This document shows, piece by piece, positions 43,612 to 51,835 of a stretch of DNA of 64,000 nucleotides (its first letter is position 1; every line of letters begins with the position of its first letter). The stretch spans positions 2,396,726-2,460,725 of the forward strand of contig NZ_LN890655.1 in NCBI RefSeq assembly GCF_900066015.1. The letters run 5' to 3'. The stretch comes from Candidatus Promineifilum breve. GTDB taxonomy: Bacteria; Chloroflexota; Anaerolineae; Promineifilales; Promineifilaceae. The notes below the pieces were generated by a model. That model ran no database searches, was not told the origin of the DNA, and worked only from the letters and a program-made list of their open reading frames with translations. Made by a program: the position numbers and the translations under genes.

Positions 43612-44536
43612 TTTTGCCGGGTGGCGGCGGTCCCCCGCCGGGCAGGTGCAGGTGTTCGGCCGATTTGTGGCGGCGATAGGCGGCATACCGTAGCTGCGCC
43701 CCGGCCAGCCAATCGCCCAGGGCGGCTTCGTCCCCCTCGGTCAGAGCCTGGCGCAGGACGGCCAGCTCGGCCTCGTAGCCGTCCAGCGCGCCCAGCAGCG
43801 CGTCGCGGTTGGTCAGCAGGATGTCGAGCATCATGCGCGGGTCGGAGCCGGCCAGCCGGGCCACGTCGCGAAAGCCGGAGGCGCTGACGGCCCATTGCCG
43901 TTCGTCGGCGGCCAGACGCATCAGCGCCGCCGAGAGGACGGCCGGCAAATGGCTGACGGCGGCTACAATGGCGTCGTGGTCGGCCGCGTCCATCACCAGC
44001 GGCCGGGCGTCGATGGCCGCCACCAGAGCCAGCGCCGTCGCTTCCAGAGCCGGCGTGGTGCGGCGTCCGCGGCAGAGGATGAACGTCTGGCCGCGAAACA
44101 GGTCGGCCGAGGCCGAGGCCAGCCCCGATGTCTCCTTGCCGCACATGGGGTGGCCGCCGATGGCCGCGAACGACGGCGGCAGGGTATCCATGGCGGCCAG
44201 CACGGCCCGCTTGGTGCTGCCCAGATCGATCACGGCGCAGCCACCCGGCCGCAGCGCGGGCAGCCGCCCCAGCGTATCCAGGATGACCCGCACCGGCGTC
44301 GCCAGCACCAGCAGGTCGATGGGCGGCGCGTCGGGCGTCAACGCTTCGAGGGCCTCATCGACGACGCCGGCGCGCAGCGCCATTTGGCGGGTGTCGCCCT
44401 GCCGCTCCACGCCGATCAGTCCGGCCACCCGGCCGCGCAGGGCCAACGCCAATGAGCCGCCCATCAGCCCCAGGCCGACAATGCCCACCCGCAGGCCGGC
44501 CAGTCGTTCGCCGGCCCCGCTTTCATCCGTGATCAT
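43604..44536 (-). CDS. Prephenate dehydrogenase family protein
   Basis: A 310-residue NAD(P)-dependent dehydrogenase. VGIVGLGLMGGSLALAL is the Rossmann loop, IGGHPMCGKETSG contains the substrate-site His of TyrA, and AAVSHLPAVLSAALM the second conserved His. The enzyme makes 4-hydroxyphenylpyruvate (or tyrosine from arogenate). No ACT or chorismate mutase domain is present. ATG 44536 is chosen: TATACT lies six bases upstream, which suggests a leaderless mRNA. It is the only aromatic-pathway gene seen here. Confidence 0.9.
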   Translation of the reverse strand: MITDESGAGERLAGLRVGIVGLGLMGGSLALALRGRVAGLIGVERQGDTRQMALRAGVVDEALEALTPDAPPIDLLVLATPVRVILDTLGRLPALRPGGCAVIDLGSTKRAVLAAMDTLPPSFAAIGGHPMCGKETSGLASASADLFRGQTFILCRGRRTTPALEATALALVAAIDARPLVMDAADHDAIVAAVSHLPAVLSAALMRLAADERQWAVSASGFRDVARLAGSDPRMMLDILLTNRDALLGALDGYEAELAVLRQALTEGDEAALGDWLAGAQLRYAAYRRHKSAEHLHLPGGGPPPPGKIA

Positions 44537-44582
44537 GCGCGTAGTATAGCGGCTGCCGGTAATTTTCAATAGTAGCCGCGCG

Positions 44583-44694
44583 AACAGAGGTTACACGGAG
44601 AGCACAGAGGAGTCACAGAGAACACCGAGAGCAAAACTCTTTCTCTCTTCATCTCTGTGTGCCTCTGTGAATTCTCTGTGTGCTCTGAGTTCCT
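44583..44694. repeat. Inverted pair of 8/9-base CACAGAG-type units
   Basis: Units ACACGGAG, AGCACAGAG and GTCACAGAG at 44583-44632 face TCTGTGTGC/TCTGTGAAT units at 44651-44694. Confidence 0.85.
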
Positions 44695-44772
44695 CTTTAT
44701 CTTACCGCGAGGGCAGCCTAAATTGTCACCATAAAACCATGTGTTACAATTTAGCCCATCACGGGCGGCCGG

Positions 44773-44895
44773 CCGCCGGGCGCTCACCCGGCGGTTCGTA
44801 AAAGAAAACCCGATATTTCCCCTTAACAGCGTTAGCGTAAACAGACACGAGACCGCGGCCGGCCAGGGCCGTTTTTCGCGTACCGGCGCGGTCGG
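44773..44895 (+). promoter_or_regulatory. Structured leader with terminator/antiterminator-like stems before glyA-gcvT
   Basis: An 8-bp hairpin CCGCCGGG-CGCTCA-CCCGGCGG lies at 44773-44794. Further on, CGGCC (44856-44860) pairs with GGCCG (44867-44871), followed at once by TTTTT (44872-44876), a minimal terminator 33 bases before the start codon. GACCGCG (44851-44857) can instead pair with CGCGGTC (44887-44893), which would break that stem and cover the region just before the ribosome-binding site. I do not see the conserved core of the glycine or THF riboswitch. Regulation of the glycine/serine fusion by attenuation is an inference. Confidence 0.4.
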
Positions 44896-44908
44896 TGGAG
44901 GCACAACA

Positions 44909-47900
44909 ATGAGTGATGACTTTATCTTTCGTGGGTCGGTAGCCGAGCTGGACGAAGCGGTACAACAGATCGTGGATCGGGAGGAGCGGCGGCAGGCCGA
45001 AACCATCATTCTGATCGCCAGCGAGAGCGAAGCCCCGGCGGCCGTGGTCGAGGCGTTGGGCAGCACCTTCGGCAATATCTACGCCGAGGGCTACCCGCGC
45101 GAGGAAAGCCGCCAACAGACCGAGGCCGAGATCACCGACATCGATATGGAACTGGCCCACTATCGGCGCTATAGCGACCCGCGCTATTACAAGGGTGTCG
45201 AGAACGCCGACATCATCGAAGCCCTGGCCCGGCGGCGCGCGGCCGAACTGTTCGCCGCCAACGGCATCAGCGCCAATAATCTGTACGTCAACGTCCAGCC
45301 CCTGAGCGGCGCGCCGGCCAACAGCGCCGTCTACACCGCCCTCTTGCTGCCCGGCGACACGATCATGGGCCTGAACCTGAACGACGGCGGCCATCTGACC
45401 CACGGCTCGCCGGTCAGCCGCTCCGGCAAGGTCTACAAAGGTGTGCCTTACTTTGTCGATCCGCAGACCGAGGTGCTGGATTACGACGCCATCGAGCGCA
45501 TCGCCCTGGAAGCCAAGCCCAAGATCATCGTCGCCGGCTACTCGGCCTACCCCATGGTCATCGACTGGCGGCGCTTCCGCGAAATCGCCGACAAGGCGGG
45601 GGCCTATTTGTTGGCCGACATCGCCCACATCTCCGGCCTGGTGGCCGCCGGCGTCCACCCCAGCCCCATCGGCATCGCCGACATCGTCTCGACCACGACT
45701 CACAAGAGCCTGTGCGGGCCGCGCGGGGCCATGCTGCTGACACACAAGCGCGACATCGCCCGCAAGCTTGACCGCGCCGTCTTTCCCGGCGAGCAGGGCG
45801 GCCCCCACGTCAACAATATTGCCGCCCTGGCCGTGGCCCTGAAGCTGGCCAATACCGAGCAGTTCCGCGTCCTGCAACAACGCATCGTAGACAACGCCCA
45901 ACGGCTGGCCCAGCAACTCCAGGAGCACGGCATCCGCGTCGTCGGCGGCGGCTGCGAGAACCACCTGCTGCTCATCGACACCAAGTCGGTGAGCCATAAC
46001 GGCGTCCATCTGACCGGCGACATGGGATCGCGCATCCTCGACGTGGCCGGCATCGTCGTCAACCGCAACACCATCCCCGGCGACGTGGGCGCGCTTTCGC
46101 CCACGGGCATCCGCATGGGCACGGTCTGGGTCAGCCAGTTGGGCTTTGGCCCGGCGGAGATCGATCTGCTGGCCGAGGCCATCGCCACCGTGCTGAAGGG
46201 CGCGCGGCCGTATGCCTACGCCGGGCCGGGCGGCAAGCGCGAACTGCGGGCCAGGGTCGATTACCAGGCGCTGCGCCAGGGGCGGGCCATCGTTCGCCGG
46301 CTGCGCGGCGTGGCGGCTCCGGCAGCGGGCCTGGCTGTGGCCGTGCGCGGGGCCGAGGCCGAAACCCTGCTCAATTACGCCCTGACCAGCGACGTGACCG
46401 CCCTGGGCGACGGCCAATCGCAGCCGACCCACCTCTTTGGGCCAGACCTCGACCTGGACGCGACGCTGGAGCGCGTGGAGACCGGCCGCTACCTGTTGCG
46501 CTTCGCCACCAACGAAGCCGCGGCCGACGCCGCCGAGTGGCTCCAGGCTTTGTCCGACGGCTACGCCCAGTTCGATGACGTTTACGCCCGGCTGCCCGGC
46601 CCGGTGGTGGCCCAGGTCATCCCGGCCGGCGTGGGCGAGGCCATCGGCGCGGCGCTGTCGCGGGCCGCGGCCGACGTCGCTTCCGCTTTGCGCGATGAAG
46701 CGCCGACTGATGACGCCTACGCCGACAGCAAGCCGTACTTCATCGGCCGCGAGCGCCGCCCGCCGGCCGGCGACGCGCTGCCGCCCTTCGAGTGGGACGA
46801 GCCGGCCGACCCGCCGCTGCTGATCACGGCGCTGCACGAGACCCACAAGGCCATGGGGGCCCGCATGGTGCCCTTTGCCGGTTACGATATGCCGGTGTGG
46901 TATAGCAGTGTGAGCGAGGAGCACGCCGCCGTGCGCGAGGCGGCCGGCCTGTTCGACGTCAGCCACATGGGCGTCTTTGACGTCAGTGGGCCGCACGCCG
47001 CCGACCTGCTGAACCTGGTGACGACCAACGACGTGGCCGGGCTGGAAGTGGGTCAATCGCACTACACCTACTTCCTGCTGCCCGACGGTAGCGTGGTCGA
47101 TGACCTGATGATCTATCGCACCGACGAACAGATCTACATGGTCGTCGTCAACGCTTCCAACAACGACAAGGATTTCGCCTGGCTCAACGCCGTCAACGAG
47201 GGGCAGGTGCTCATCGATGCCGACCGGCCGTGGGCGCGCGTCCAGCACCCGGCGGTCGTCCGTGACCTGCGCGACCCGCGCCACGGGGCCGATGGCCGGG
47301 TCGATATTGCCCTGCAAGGCCCGCGCGCGGCCGACATCCTGATCGCCCTGTCCGGCAACGACGCGGCCTTCGCCAAGCGGCTGAAGGGGCTGCCCTGGGC
47401 GGGGGTCATGCGCGGCGCTCCCGGCGGCTTCGATCTGGTCATCTCGCGCACCGGCTACACCGGCGAGCGCATCGCCTACGAACTATTCATCCATCCCGAC
47501 CGCGCCGTGGCCCTCTGGGACGCGCTGCGGGCGGTGGGCGAGCCGCTGGGCATGAAAGCCTGCGGGCTGGCCGCGCGCGACAGCACGCGCACCGAAGCCG
47601 GGTTGCCCCTCTACGGCCACGAACTGGCCGGGCCGCACAACCTGAACCCGGCCGACGCGGCCTTCGGCAGCTTCGTCAAGATGTGGAAGCCGTTCTTCAT
47701 CGGCCGGCGGGCCTTCGTGACCCACGAGGAGCAGCGCGACCGCGTGATCGTGCGCTTCCGCATGAACGACAAGGGCGTGCGCCGGCCGGAGCCGGGCGAC
47801 CCGGTGCTCGACCGGCGCGGCAAGGTCGTCGGCCACGTCACCAGTTGCGCCATCGACGCCGAGGGCTATCTGCTGGGGCAGGCCATTGTGCCGCTGAGCC

Positions 47901-48049
47901 TGAGAGAACCGGGCACGGCGCTCCATATCTACCAGTTGGGCGGCGGCACACGGCCGATCAAGGCCGCCGAGCGCACCGGCCTGGGCAGCACGCTGCCCAT
48001 GCCCAACCCGGCCACGGTGCTGACGCGCTTCCCGGAGAGGAAGAAGTAA
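44909..48049 (+). CDS. Fused serine hydroxymethyltransferase - aminomethyltransferase (GlyA-GcvT)
   Basis: A 1046-residue fusion. Residues 1-440 are serine hydroxymethyltransferase, with PLP lysine Lys266 in VSTTTHKSLCGPRGA, ADIAHISGLVA and HGSPVSRSGK. Residues about 637-1046 are the glycine-cleavage T protein, with FAGYDMPVWYSSVSEEHAAV, LFDVSHMG, SRTGYTGERIAYELF and GLAARDSTRTEAGLPLYGHE. Between them (about 470-570) is a region that itself resembles a decayed GcvT N-terminal half. Both active domains use tetrahydrofolate and link serine, glycine and C1 units. ATG 44909 has GGAGG eight bases upstream; a longer frame from 44741 would translate the leader. No gcvH or gcvP is nearby. Confidence 0.93.
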   Translation: MSDDFIFRGSVAELDEAVQQIVDREERRQAETIILIASESEAPAAVVEALGSTFGNIYAEGYPREESRQQTEAEITDIDMELAHYRRYSDPRYYKGVENADIIEALARRRAAELFAANGISANNLYVNVQPLSGAPANSAVYTALLLPGDTIMGLNLNDGGHLTHGSPVSRSGKVYKGVPYFVDPQTEVLDYDAIERIALEAKPKIIVAGYSAYPMVIDWRRFREIADKAGAYLLADIAHISGLVAAGVHPSPIGIADIVSTTTHKSLCGPRGAMLLTHKRDIARKLDRAVFPGEQGGPHVNNIAALAVALKLANTEQFRVLQQRIVDNAQRLAQQLQEHGIRVVGGGCENHLLLIDTKSVSHNGVHLTGDMGSRILDVAGIVVNRNTIPGDVGALSPTGIRMGTVWVSQLGFGPAEIDLLAEAIATVLKGARPYAYAGPGGKRELRARVDYQALRQGRAIVRRLRGVAAPAAGLAVAVRGAEAETLLNYALTSDVTALGDGQSQPTHLFGPDLDLDATLERVETGRYLLRFATNEAAADAAEWLQALSDGYAQFDDVYARLPGPVVAQVIPAGVGEAIGAALSRAAADVASALRDEAPTDDAYADSKPYFIGRERRPPAGDALPPFEWDEPADPPLLITALHETHKAMGARMVPFAGYDMPVWYSSVSEEHAAVREAAGLFDVSHMGVFDVSGPHAADLLNLVTTNDVAGLEVGQSHYTYFLLPDGSVVDDLMIYRTDEQIYMVVVNASNNDKDFAWLNAVNEGQVLIDADRPWARVQHPAVVRDLRDPRHGADGRVDIALQGPRAADILIALSGNDAAFAKRLKGLPWAGVMRGAPGGFDLVISRTGYTGERIAYELFIHPDRAVALWDALRAVGEPLGMKACGLAARDSTRTEAGLPLYGHELAGPHNLNPADAAFGSFVKMWKPFFIGRRAFVTHEEQRDRVIVRFRMNDKGVRRPEPGDPVLDRRGKVVGHVTSCAIDAEGYLLGQAIVPLSLREPGTALHIYQLGGGTRPIKAAERTGLGSTLPMPNPATVLTRFPERKK

Positions 48050-48053
48050 GAAA

Positions 48054-48122
48054 ACCACAGATTACACAGATTTCGCAGATTGAAAAAATTTTCAATCTGT
48101 GAAATCTGTGTAATCTGTGGAT
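48054..48122. repeat. Inverted pair of 9-base CACAGATTT-type units
   Basis: ACCACAGATTACACAGATTT (shown in part) and its complement form arms at 48054-48083 and 48093-48122 around an AT-rich loop. Confidence 0.9.
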
Positions 48123-48160
48123 TCCGTTTGAATTGATAGGCCTATGGCGAGGAGTGGACA

Positions 48161-48661
48161 ATGCGACGCGAAGTATTAACCTGGTCTGACGTCGACAAAC
48201 TCATCGATTATCTCGTGCCGCAGATCCGCGGGCGGTTCGATTCGATGGTCATCATCACCCGTGGCGGCATCGTGCCCGGCGGGATGCTGGCCGAAGCGCT
48301 GGACATCACCTACATCCTGACCGCCTCGGTGCGCTTCCCGTCCGACTTCCCCGGTATGCAGCCGGAGATGGTCAAATACGCCATCCCGGAGTTCATCCAG
48401 TTCCCCGATGAAGAGGTATTGCGCGGCCGGCGCGTGCTGGTGGTCGATGACGTCTGGACGAAGGGGCGTAACAGCGTCACCGTCGCCAACCGCATCGACG
48501 CCGCCGGCGGCATCCCCGAGATGTGCGTGTTGCACTACAAGCCGTCCTATTCGCTCTACCCCGGCTATGCGCCGACCTACTACGCCGCCGTCAGCGACGC
48601 CTATATCATCTACCCCTGGGAGCTGGATCGCGGGCCGGAAGTGCTGGGCGTCTGGAATTAA
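48161..48661 (+). CDS. Phosphoribosyltransferase family protein
   Basis: A 166-residue type I phosphoribosyltransferase. VIITRGGIVPGGMLAEAL holds the PPi loop and VLVVDDVWTKGRNSVTVA is the PRPP-binding motif. The short C-terminal hood suggests a purine (hypoxanthine/xanthine-guanine) enzyme rather than orotate or adenine type. GGCGAGGAG lies at a good distance before ATG 48161. The specificity is uncertain. Confidence 0.85.
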   Translation: MRREVLTWSDVDKLIDYLVPQIRGRFDSMVIITRGGIVPGGMLAEALDITYILTASVRFPSDFPGMQPEMVKYAIPEFIQFPDEEVLRGRRVLVVDDVWTKGRNSVTVANRIDAAGGIPEMCVLHYKPSYSLYPGYAPTYYAAVSDAYIIYPWELDRGPEVLGVWN

Positions 48662-48670
48662 TGGAAGAAG

Positions 48671-48772
48671 AATCCACAGATTTCACAGATTTCACAGATA
48701 ATGAATCCTCAGTGCCCACTGAGCACCGGCCATTTCTTCTTGAATCTGTGAAATCTGTGAAATCTGTGGATT
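48671..48772. repeat. Inverted pair of TCACAGATT units with a long loop
   Basis: Arms 48671-48699 and 48745-48772 are perfect complements of 9-base units. The 45-base loop is of ordinary composition. Confidence 0.9.
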
Positions 48773-48788
48773 CTCTTCTTCCCGGTCG

Positions 48789-48817
48789 TTGATTAACGGG
48801 CCGAGATAGGTTATCAT
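48789..48817 (+). promoter_or_regulatory. Promoter TTGATT - 17 bp - TATCAT for the SRP RNA
   Basis: The -35 at 48789-48794 and -10 at 48812-48817 place the start close to the 5' end of the SRP RNA. The promoter is embedded in an inverted repeat (TTAACGGGCCGA / TCGGCTCGTTAA), which could be a regulatory or structural element. Confidence 0.55.
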
Positions 48818-48832
48818 CGGCTCGTTAACATG

Positions 48833-48975
48833 AATGCGCCCATGCACCCGGTGATCACTGGGTCCCTGGCGGCGGAAGCCGTCGAACCGTGTCAGGTCCG
48901 GAAGGAAGCAGCACTAAGATGTCTCTTCCGGGTGCCCAGGATCACCTGGTCGGTCACCGGGTTCATGGGCGCATT
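48833..48975 (+). ncRNA. ffs: Signal recognition particle RNA, small bacterial type
   Basis: About 143 nt. The hallmark apical sequence GTCAGGTCCGGAAGGAAGCA lies at 48890-48909, with the matching asymmetric loop side ending before TCTTCCGGGTGCCC. The ends AATGCGCCCATG and CATGGGCGCATT form a perfect 12-bp closing stem. A T-run follows. It guides membrane and secreted proteins co-translationally with Ffh and FtsY. There is no Alu domain, so it is the short 4.5S-like form. Confidence 0.95.
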
Positions 48976-48982
48976 TTGTATC

Positions 48983-49030
48983 AGTGCCTAGTGGACAGTG
49001 GATAGTGGTCAGTGGTCAGTGGTCAGTGAC
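48983..49030. repeat. AGTGGTC heptamer array
   Basis: AGTGGAC/AGTGGAT/AGTGGTC units recur every seven bases between the SRP RNA and the 3D-domain gene. Confidence 0.85.
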
Positions 49031-49054
49031 CGCTGAGGCAGTGAATAGCCCCTT

Positions 49055-50467
49055 GTGACCATCCTTCAACCCCTTCGCCCAAACAATCATCTTAAGCTAG
49101 ACATTCTGTTGGCCCTGGCTGCGCTGCTGCTGTCGGCCGTTGGTTGCCGACCGGCCGAATTGACCTACACCATCCACGACGGCGCGACGGCCATCCCCGT
49201 GACCGGCCACTACGAGACGGTGGGCGAGGTGCTGGCCGCCGCCGGGCTGGCGTTGGCCGACGATGACGACCTGTCGCCCGGCCCCGACACCCCGGCCGAC
49301 CCGGCCACGCCCATCACCATCGACCGCGCGGCCGAGGTGACGGTCATCGACCGCGATGCTGTAACGACCTACCGCACCCAGGCCGAGACGCTGGCCGAAT
49401 TCCTGACCGAGACCGGGCTGGCCCCGCCGCCGGGGGCGCGCCTGCTGGCCGACGGCGCGCCGGTGGCCGCCGCGGCGCTGGCCGACACGCCATTGCCCGC
49501 CCGCGTCGTCTTCGACCCCTACAAGCGGGTCATCATCACCGACGGCACTGAGCGGCAGGCGCTGCGCACGACGGCGCTGACGGTCGGCGAGGCGCTGCTG
49601 GAGGCGGGCGTCAGCCTGGGCGCGCTCGATGGCGTGGAACCGCCGCGCGAGGCGGCCCTGAGCGACGATCTCGACATCATCATCCTGCGCGCCGCGCCCT
49701 ACGTCGTCGTCGCCGACGGGCAGACGGTGGCCGTCCATAGCGATGCGACCACCGTCTTCGACGTGCTGGCCGACAACGGCATTGCCCTGGGGCCGCTGGA
49801 CTACACCCGCCCGGCGGTTGACGCCACGGTTGCCCCCGGCGACACCATCGAAGTGGTGCGCGTCACCGAGCGCGTCGACGCCGAGGACGTGGTCATCCCG
49901 TTCGAGACGGTCTTCGAGGCGGCGGCCGATCTGGAGATCGACACGCTGATCGAGGCCACACCGGGTAGCAACGGGCTACTACAGCGGCTAACGCGAGTAA
50001 GGTTGGAGAACGGCGTGGAAGTGTCGCGCGCGCCTGACGGCGAAGTGGTGGCCGTGGCCGCGGTCAATCGCGTGTTGCGCTATGGCGTCAATATCGTCGT
50101 CCGCACCATCGACACGCCCAGCGGGCCGGTGGAGTATTGGCGCAAGGTGACCATGCGCGTCACCTCCTACACGGCCACCAGTGCCGGCAAGAATCCGGGC
50201 GAGCCGGGCTATGGCATCACCGCCAGCGGAGTGCAGGCCGGCACCGGGGTCATCGCCGTCGATCCCACGGTCATCCCCTTCCGCAGCTACGTCTACGTGC
50301 CCGGCTACGGCGTGGCCTTTGCCGGCGACACCGGCGGCGGCATCAAGGGGCGCTTCGTCGATCTGGGCTATGACGAGGGGGAGTTCCAATCGTGGCGGGG
50401 CACGGTGGATGTCTACTACCTCGGCCCGCCGCCGGCGGCGGAGGATATTCGGTGGATTTTGCCGTGA
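49055..50467 (+). CDS. DUF348-G5-3D domain cell-wall protein (YabE/Rpf-like)
   Basis: A 470-residue exported protein starting at GTG 49055. The N-terminal helix ends LLLSAVGC, a likely lipobox (Cys31). Three DUF348 repeats follow (TVGEVLAAAGLALADDD, TLAEFLTETGLAPP, TVGEALLEAGVSLG and a fourth-like TVFDVLADNGIALG), then a G5 domain (VVIPFETVFEAA...). The C-terminal 3D domain has RVTSYTATSAGKNP, YGITASGVQAGTGVIAVDP and the three-Asp core (VDP, GDTGGGIKG, FVDL). This is a lytic-transglycosylase-like fold acting on peptidoglycan. Confidence 0.9.
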   Translation: MTILQPLRPNNHLKLDILLALAALLLSAVGCRPAELTYTIHDGATAIPVTGHYETVGEVLAAAGLALADDDDLSPGPDTPADPATPITIDRAAEVTVIDRDAVTTYRTQAETLAEFLTETGLAPPPGARLLADGAPVAAAALADTPLPARVVFDPYKRVIITDGTERQALRTTALTVGEALLEAGVSLGALDGVEPPREAALSDDLDIIILRAAPYVVVADGQTVAVHSDATTVFDVLADNGIALGPLDYTRPAVDATVAPGDTIEVVRVTERVDAEDVVIPFETVFEAAADLEIDTLIEATPGSNGLLQRLTRVRLENGVEVSRAPDGEVVAVAAVNRVLRYGVNIVVRTIDTPSGPVEYWRKVTMRVTSYTATSAGKNPGEPGYGITASGVQAGTGVIAVDPTVIPFRSYVYVPGYGVAFAGDTGGGIKGRFVDLGYDEGEFQSWRGTVDVYYLGPPPAAEDIRWILP

Positions 50468-50478
50468 AACGACCTGCC

Positions 50479-50508
50479 CCACTGACCTACTGATCCACTG
50501 ACCTACTG
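50479..50508. repeat. CCACTGACCTACTGAT-type 7/8-base repeat
   Basis: ACTGACCT/ACTGATCC/ACTGACCT units follow the 3D-domain gene. The rest of the gap to 50733 holds no further element I can name apart from the ribosome-binding site GGAGGGG (50718-50724). Confidence 0.75.
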
Positions 50509-50733
50509 TTCCCTCTCTAAACCCATCTTTTTTCACGTCCGGTTTATGTGAACCATCCCCCCTCTGTGGCATGATACGAGTGATCGTCATCGCAGTGCCG
50601 ACGATCTTCGTCTAACTGCCGGCGGCGCGACTCGTGGGCTTTGCTTTCCCATCCCGACGCGGCTTCAACAACCCGACACCCTGACCGGAGGGATTCCGGC
50701 ACAAAACCACACCCGTTGGAGGGGTATAGCAAC

Positions 50734-51741
50734 ATGAACACCATAGTCGAACGATTGCAAAGTCGTGGGGCGCGGCTCAAGGTCGTCGTTCCCCTGGCGC
50801 TGCTGGCGATCTTCCTGGTCCTGCTGGGCAGCGCCGCGGCCCAGGACGATGCCATTGTGCCCACTTTCACCATCGAGAACGTCATCGTCGATGGCAGCGT
50901 CTCCATCCTGGCCCAGAACTTCCCGGCCAATCAGGATTTCGTCGTCACGATGGGGCCGATCGGCACGTTGGGCATCAACGGCACGCCGGTCGCCATCACC
51001 AACTCCGGCCTGCTGGGGGCGTTCGCGGCCACCTATCCCATCCCGGCCAACCTGGTCGGCGCGCGGCAGATCGCCGTGCGGCTGCAAAGCCCGCAAGGCT
51101 ACTTCAGCTACAACTGGTTCTGGAACAACCTGACCGAACCCGCGCCGATCCCCATCCCGACCATCTCCATCGAGTCGGTCGTGCCCGACGAGACGGTCAC
51201 CATCCGCACCCACAACTTCCCGGCGGGCATGACCTTCCTGGTGACGATGGGCCACATGGGCACGCTGGGCATCAACGGCACGCCGGTGGGCACGCTCTAC
51301 TCCGGCGCGGGCGGCTCGATGACGGCCACCTTCCCCATCCCCGTCCTGCTGAAGGGGTTGGAGCGCATCGCCATCCGCACCCAGAGCAACCCGTTCTTCT
51401 CCTACAACTGGTTCGACAACCCGGTGGCCCCCCTGCCGACGCCGACGTTCGCCATCTGCGGCGTGTTGCGCGACGACGTGGTGGTCATTCGCACCCATCC
51501 GTCCTTCCCGCCCAACCGCGACTTCGCCGTGATGATGAACTTCATGGGCACGCTGGGCATCGACGGCTACGTGGTCGGTGGCTTCAACTCCGGCCCGACG
51601 GGGGTGGTCACGGCCACCTATACCATCCCGTCCGGCCTGCGCGGGCTGGATCAAATTCAGATTCGCGCCGAGGAAGTGGGCGGGCCGTTCTTTAGCTTTA
51701 ACTATTTTGATAATCAGACGGCCGTCTACTGCGCGCCGTAA
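50734..51741 (+). CDS. Secreted protein with three tandem ~95-residue beta repeats
   Basis: A 335-residue protein. Residues 1-38 are a signal peptide (VVPLALLAIFLVLLGSAAAQ). Three repeats follow, each with the pattern NFPANQDFVVTMG then GTLGINGTPV and ending FSYNWFxN (NFPAGMTFLVTMG, GTLGINGTPVG; SFPPNRDFAVMMN, GTLGIDGYVVG). They are probably beta sandwiches exposed on the cell surface. I know of no assigned function for this repeat. ATG 50734 has GGAGGGG nine bases upstream. The 3' side is a repeat hairpin. Confidence 0.8.
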   Translation: MNTIVERLQSRGARLKVVVPLALLAIFLVLLGSAAAQDDAIVPTFTIENVIVDGSVSILAQNFPANQDFVVTMGPIGTLGINGTPVAITNSGLLGAFAATYPIPANLVGARQIAVRLQSPQGYFSYNWFWNNLTEPAPIPIPTISIESVVPDETVTIRTHNFPAGMTFLVTMGHMGTLGINGTPVGTLYSGAGGSMTATFPIPVLLKGLERIAIRTQSNPFFSYNWFDNPVAPLPTPTFAICGVLRDDVVVIRTHPSFPPNRDFAVMMNFMGTLGIDGYVVGGFNSGPTGVVTATYTIPSGLRGLDQIQIRAEEVGGPFFSFNYFDNQTAVYCAP

Positions 51742-51820
51742 GGGGAAGCAGGGGAGCAGGGGTGCAGGGGGGCAGGGGTGCTCCCTTTCTCCCCTGCTCC
51801 CCTGCACCCCTGCACCCCCG
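51742..51820. repeat. Inverted pair of AGCAGGGG/CTCCCCTG 8-base arrays
   Basis: AGCAGGGG, TGCAGGGG and GGCAGGGG units (51745-51779) face CTCCCCTG and CACCCCTG units (51788-51820), between two convergent genes. The hairpin could end transcription from both sides. Confidence 0.88.
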
Positions 51821-51835
51821 CTCTTTCGCTCCCCC

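Noticed and set aside
44700..44908. Glycine or THF riboswitch before glyA-gcvT
   Set aside because: Conserved core sequences of these classes were not seen; only generic stems can be supported.
44759..47317. 852-codon open frame opposite glyA-gcvT
   Set aside because: Antisense to strongly conserved SHMT and T-protein domains; no recognisable family.
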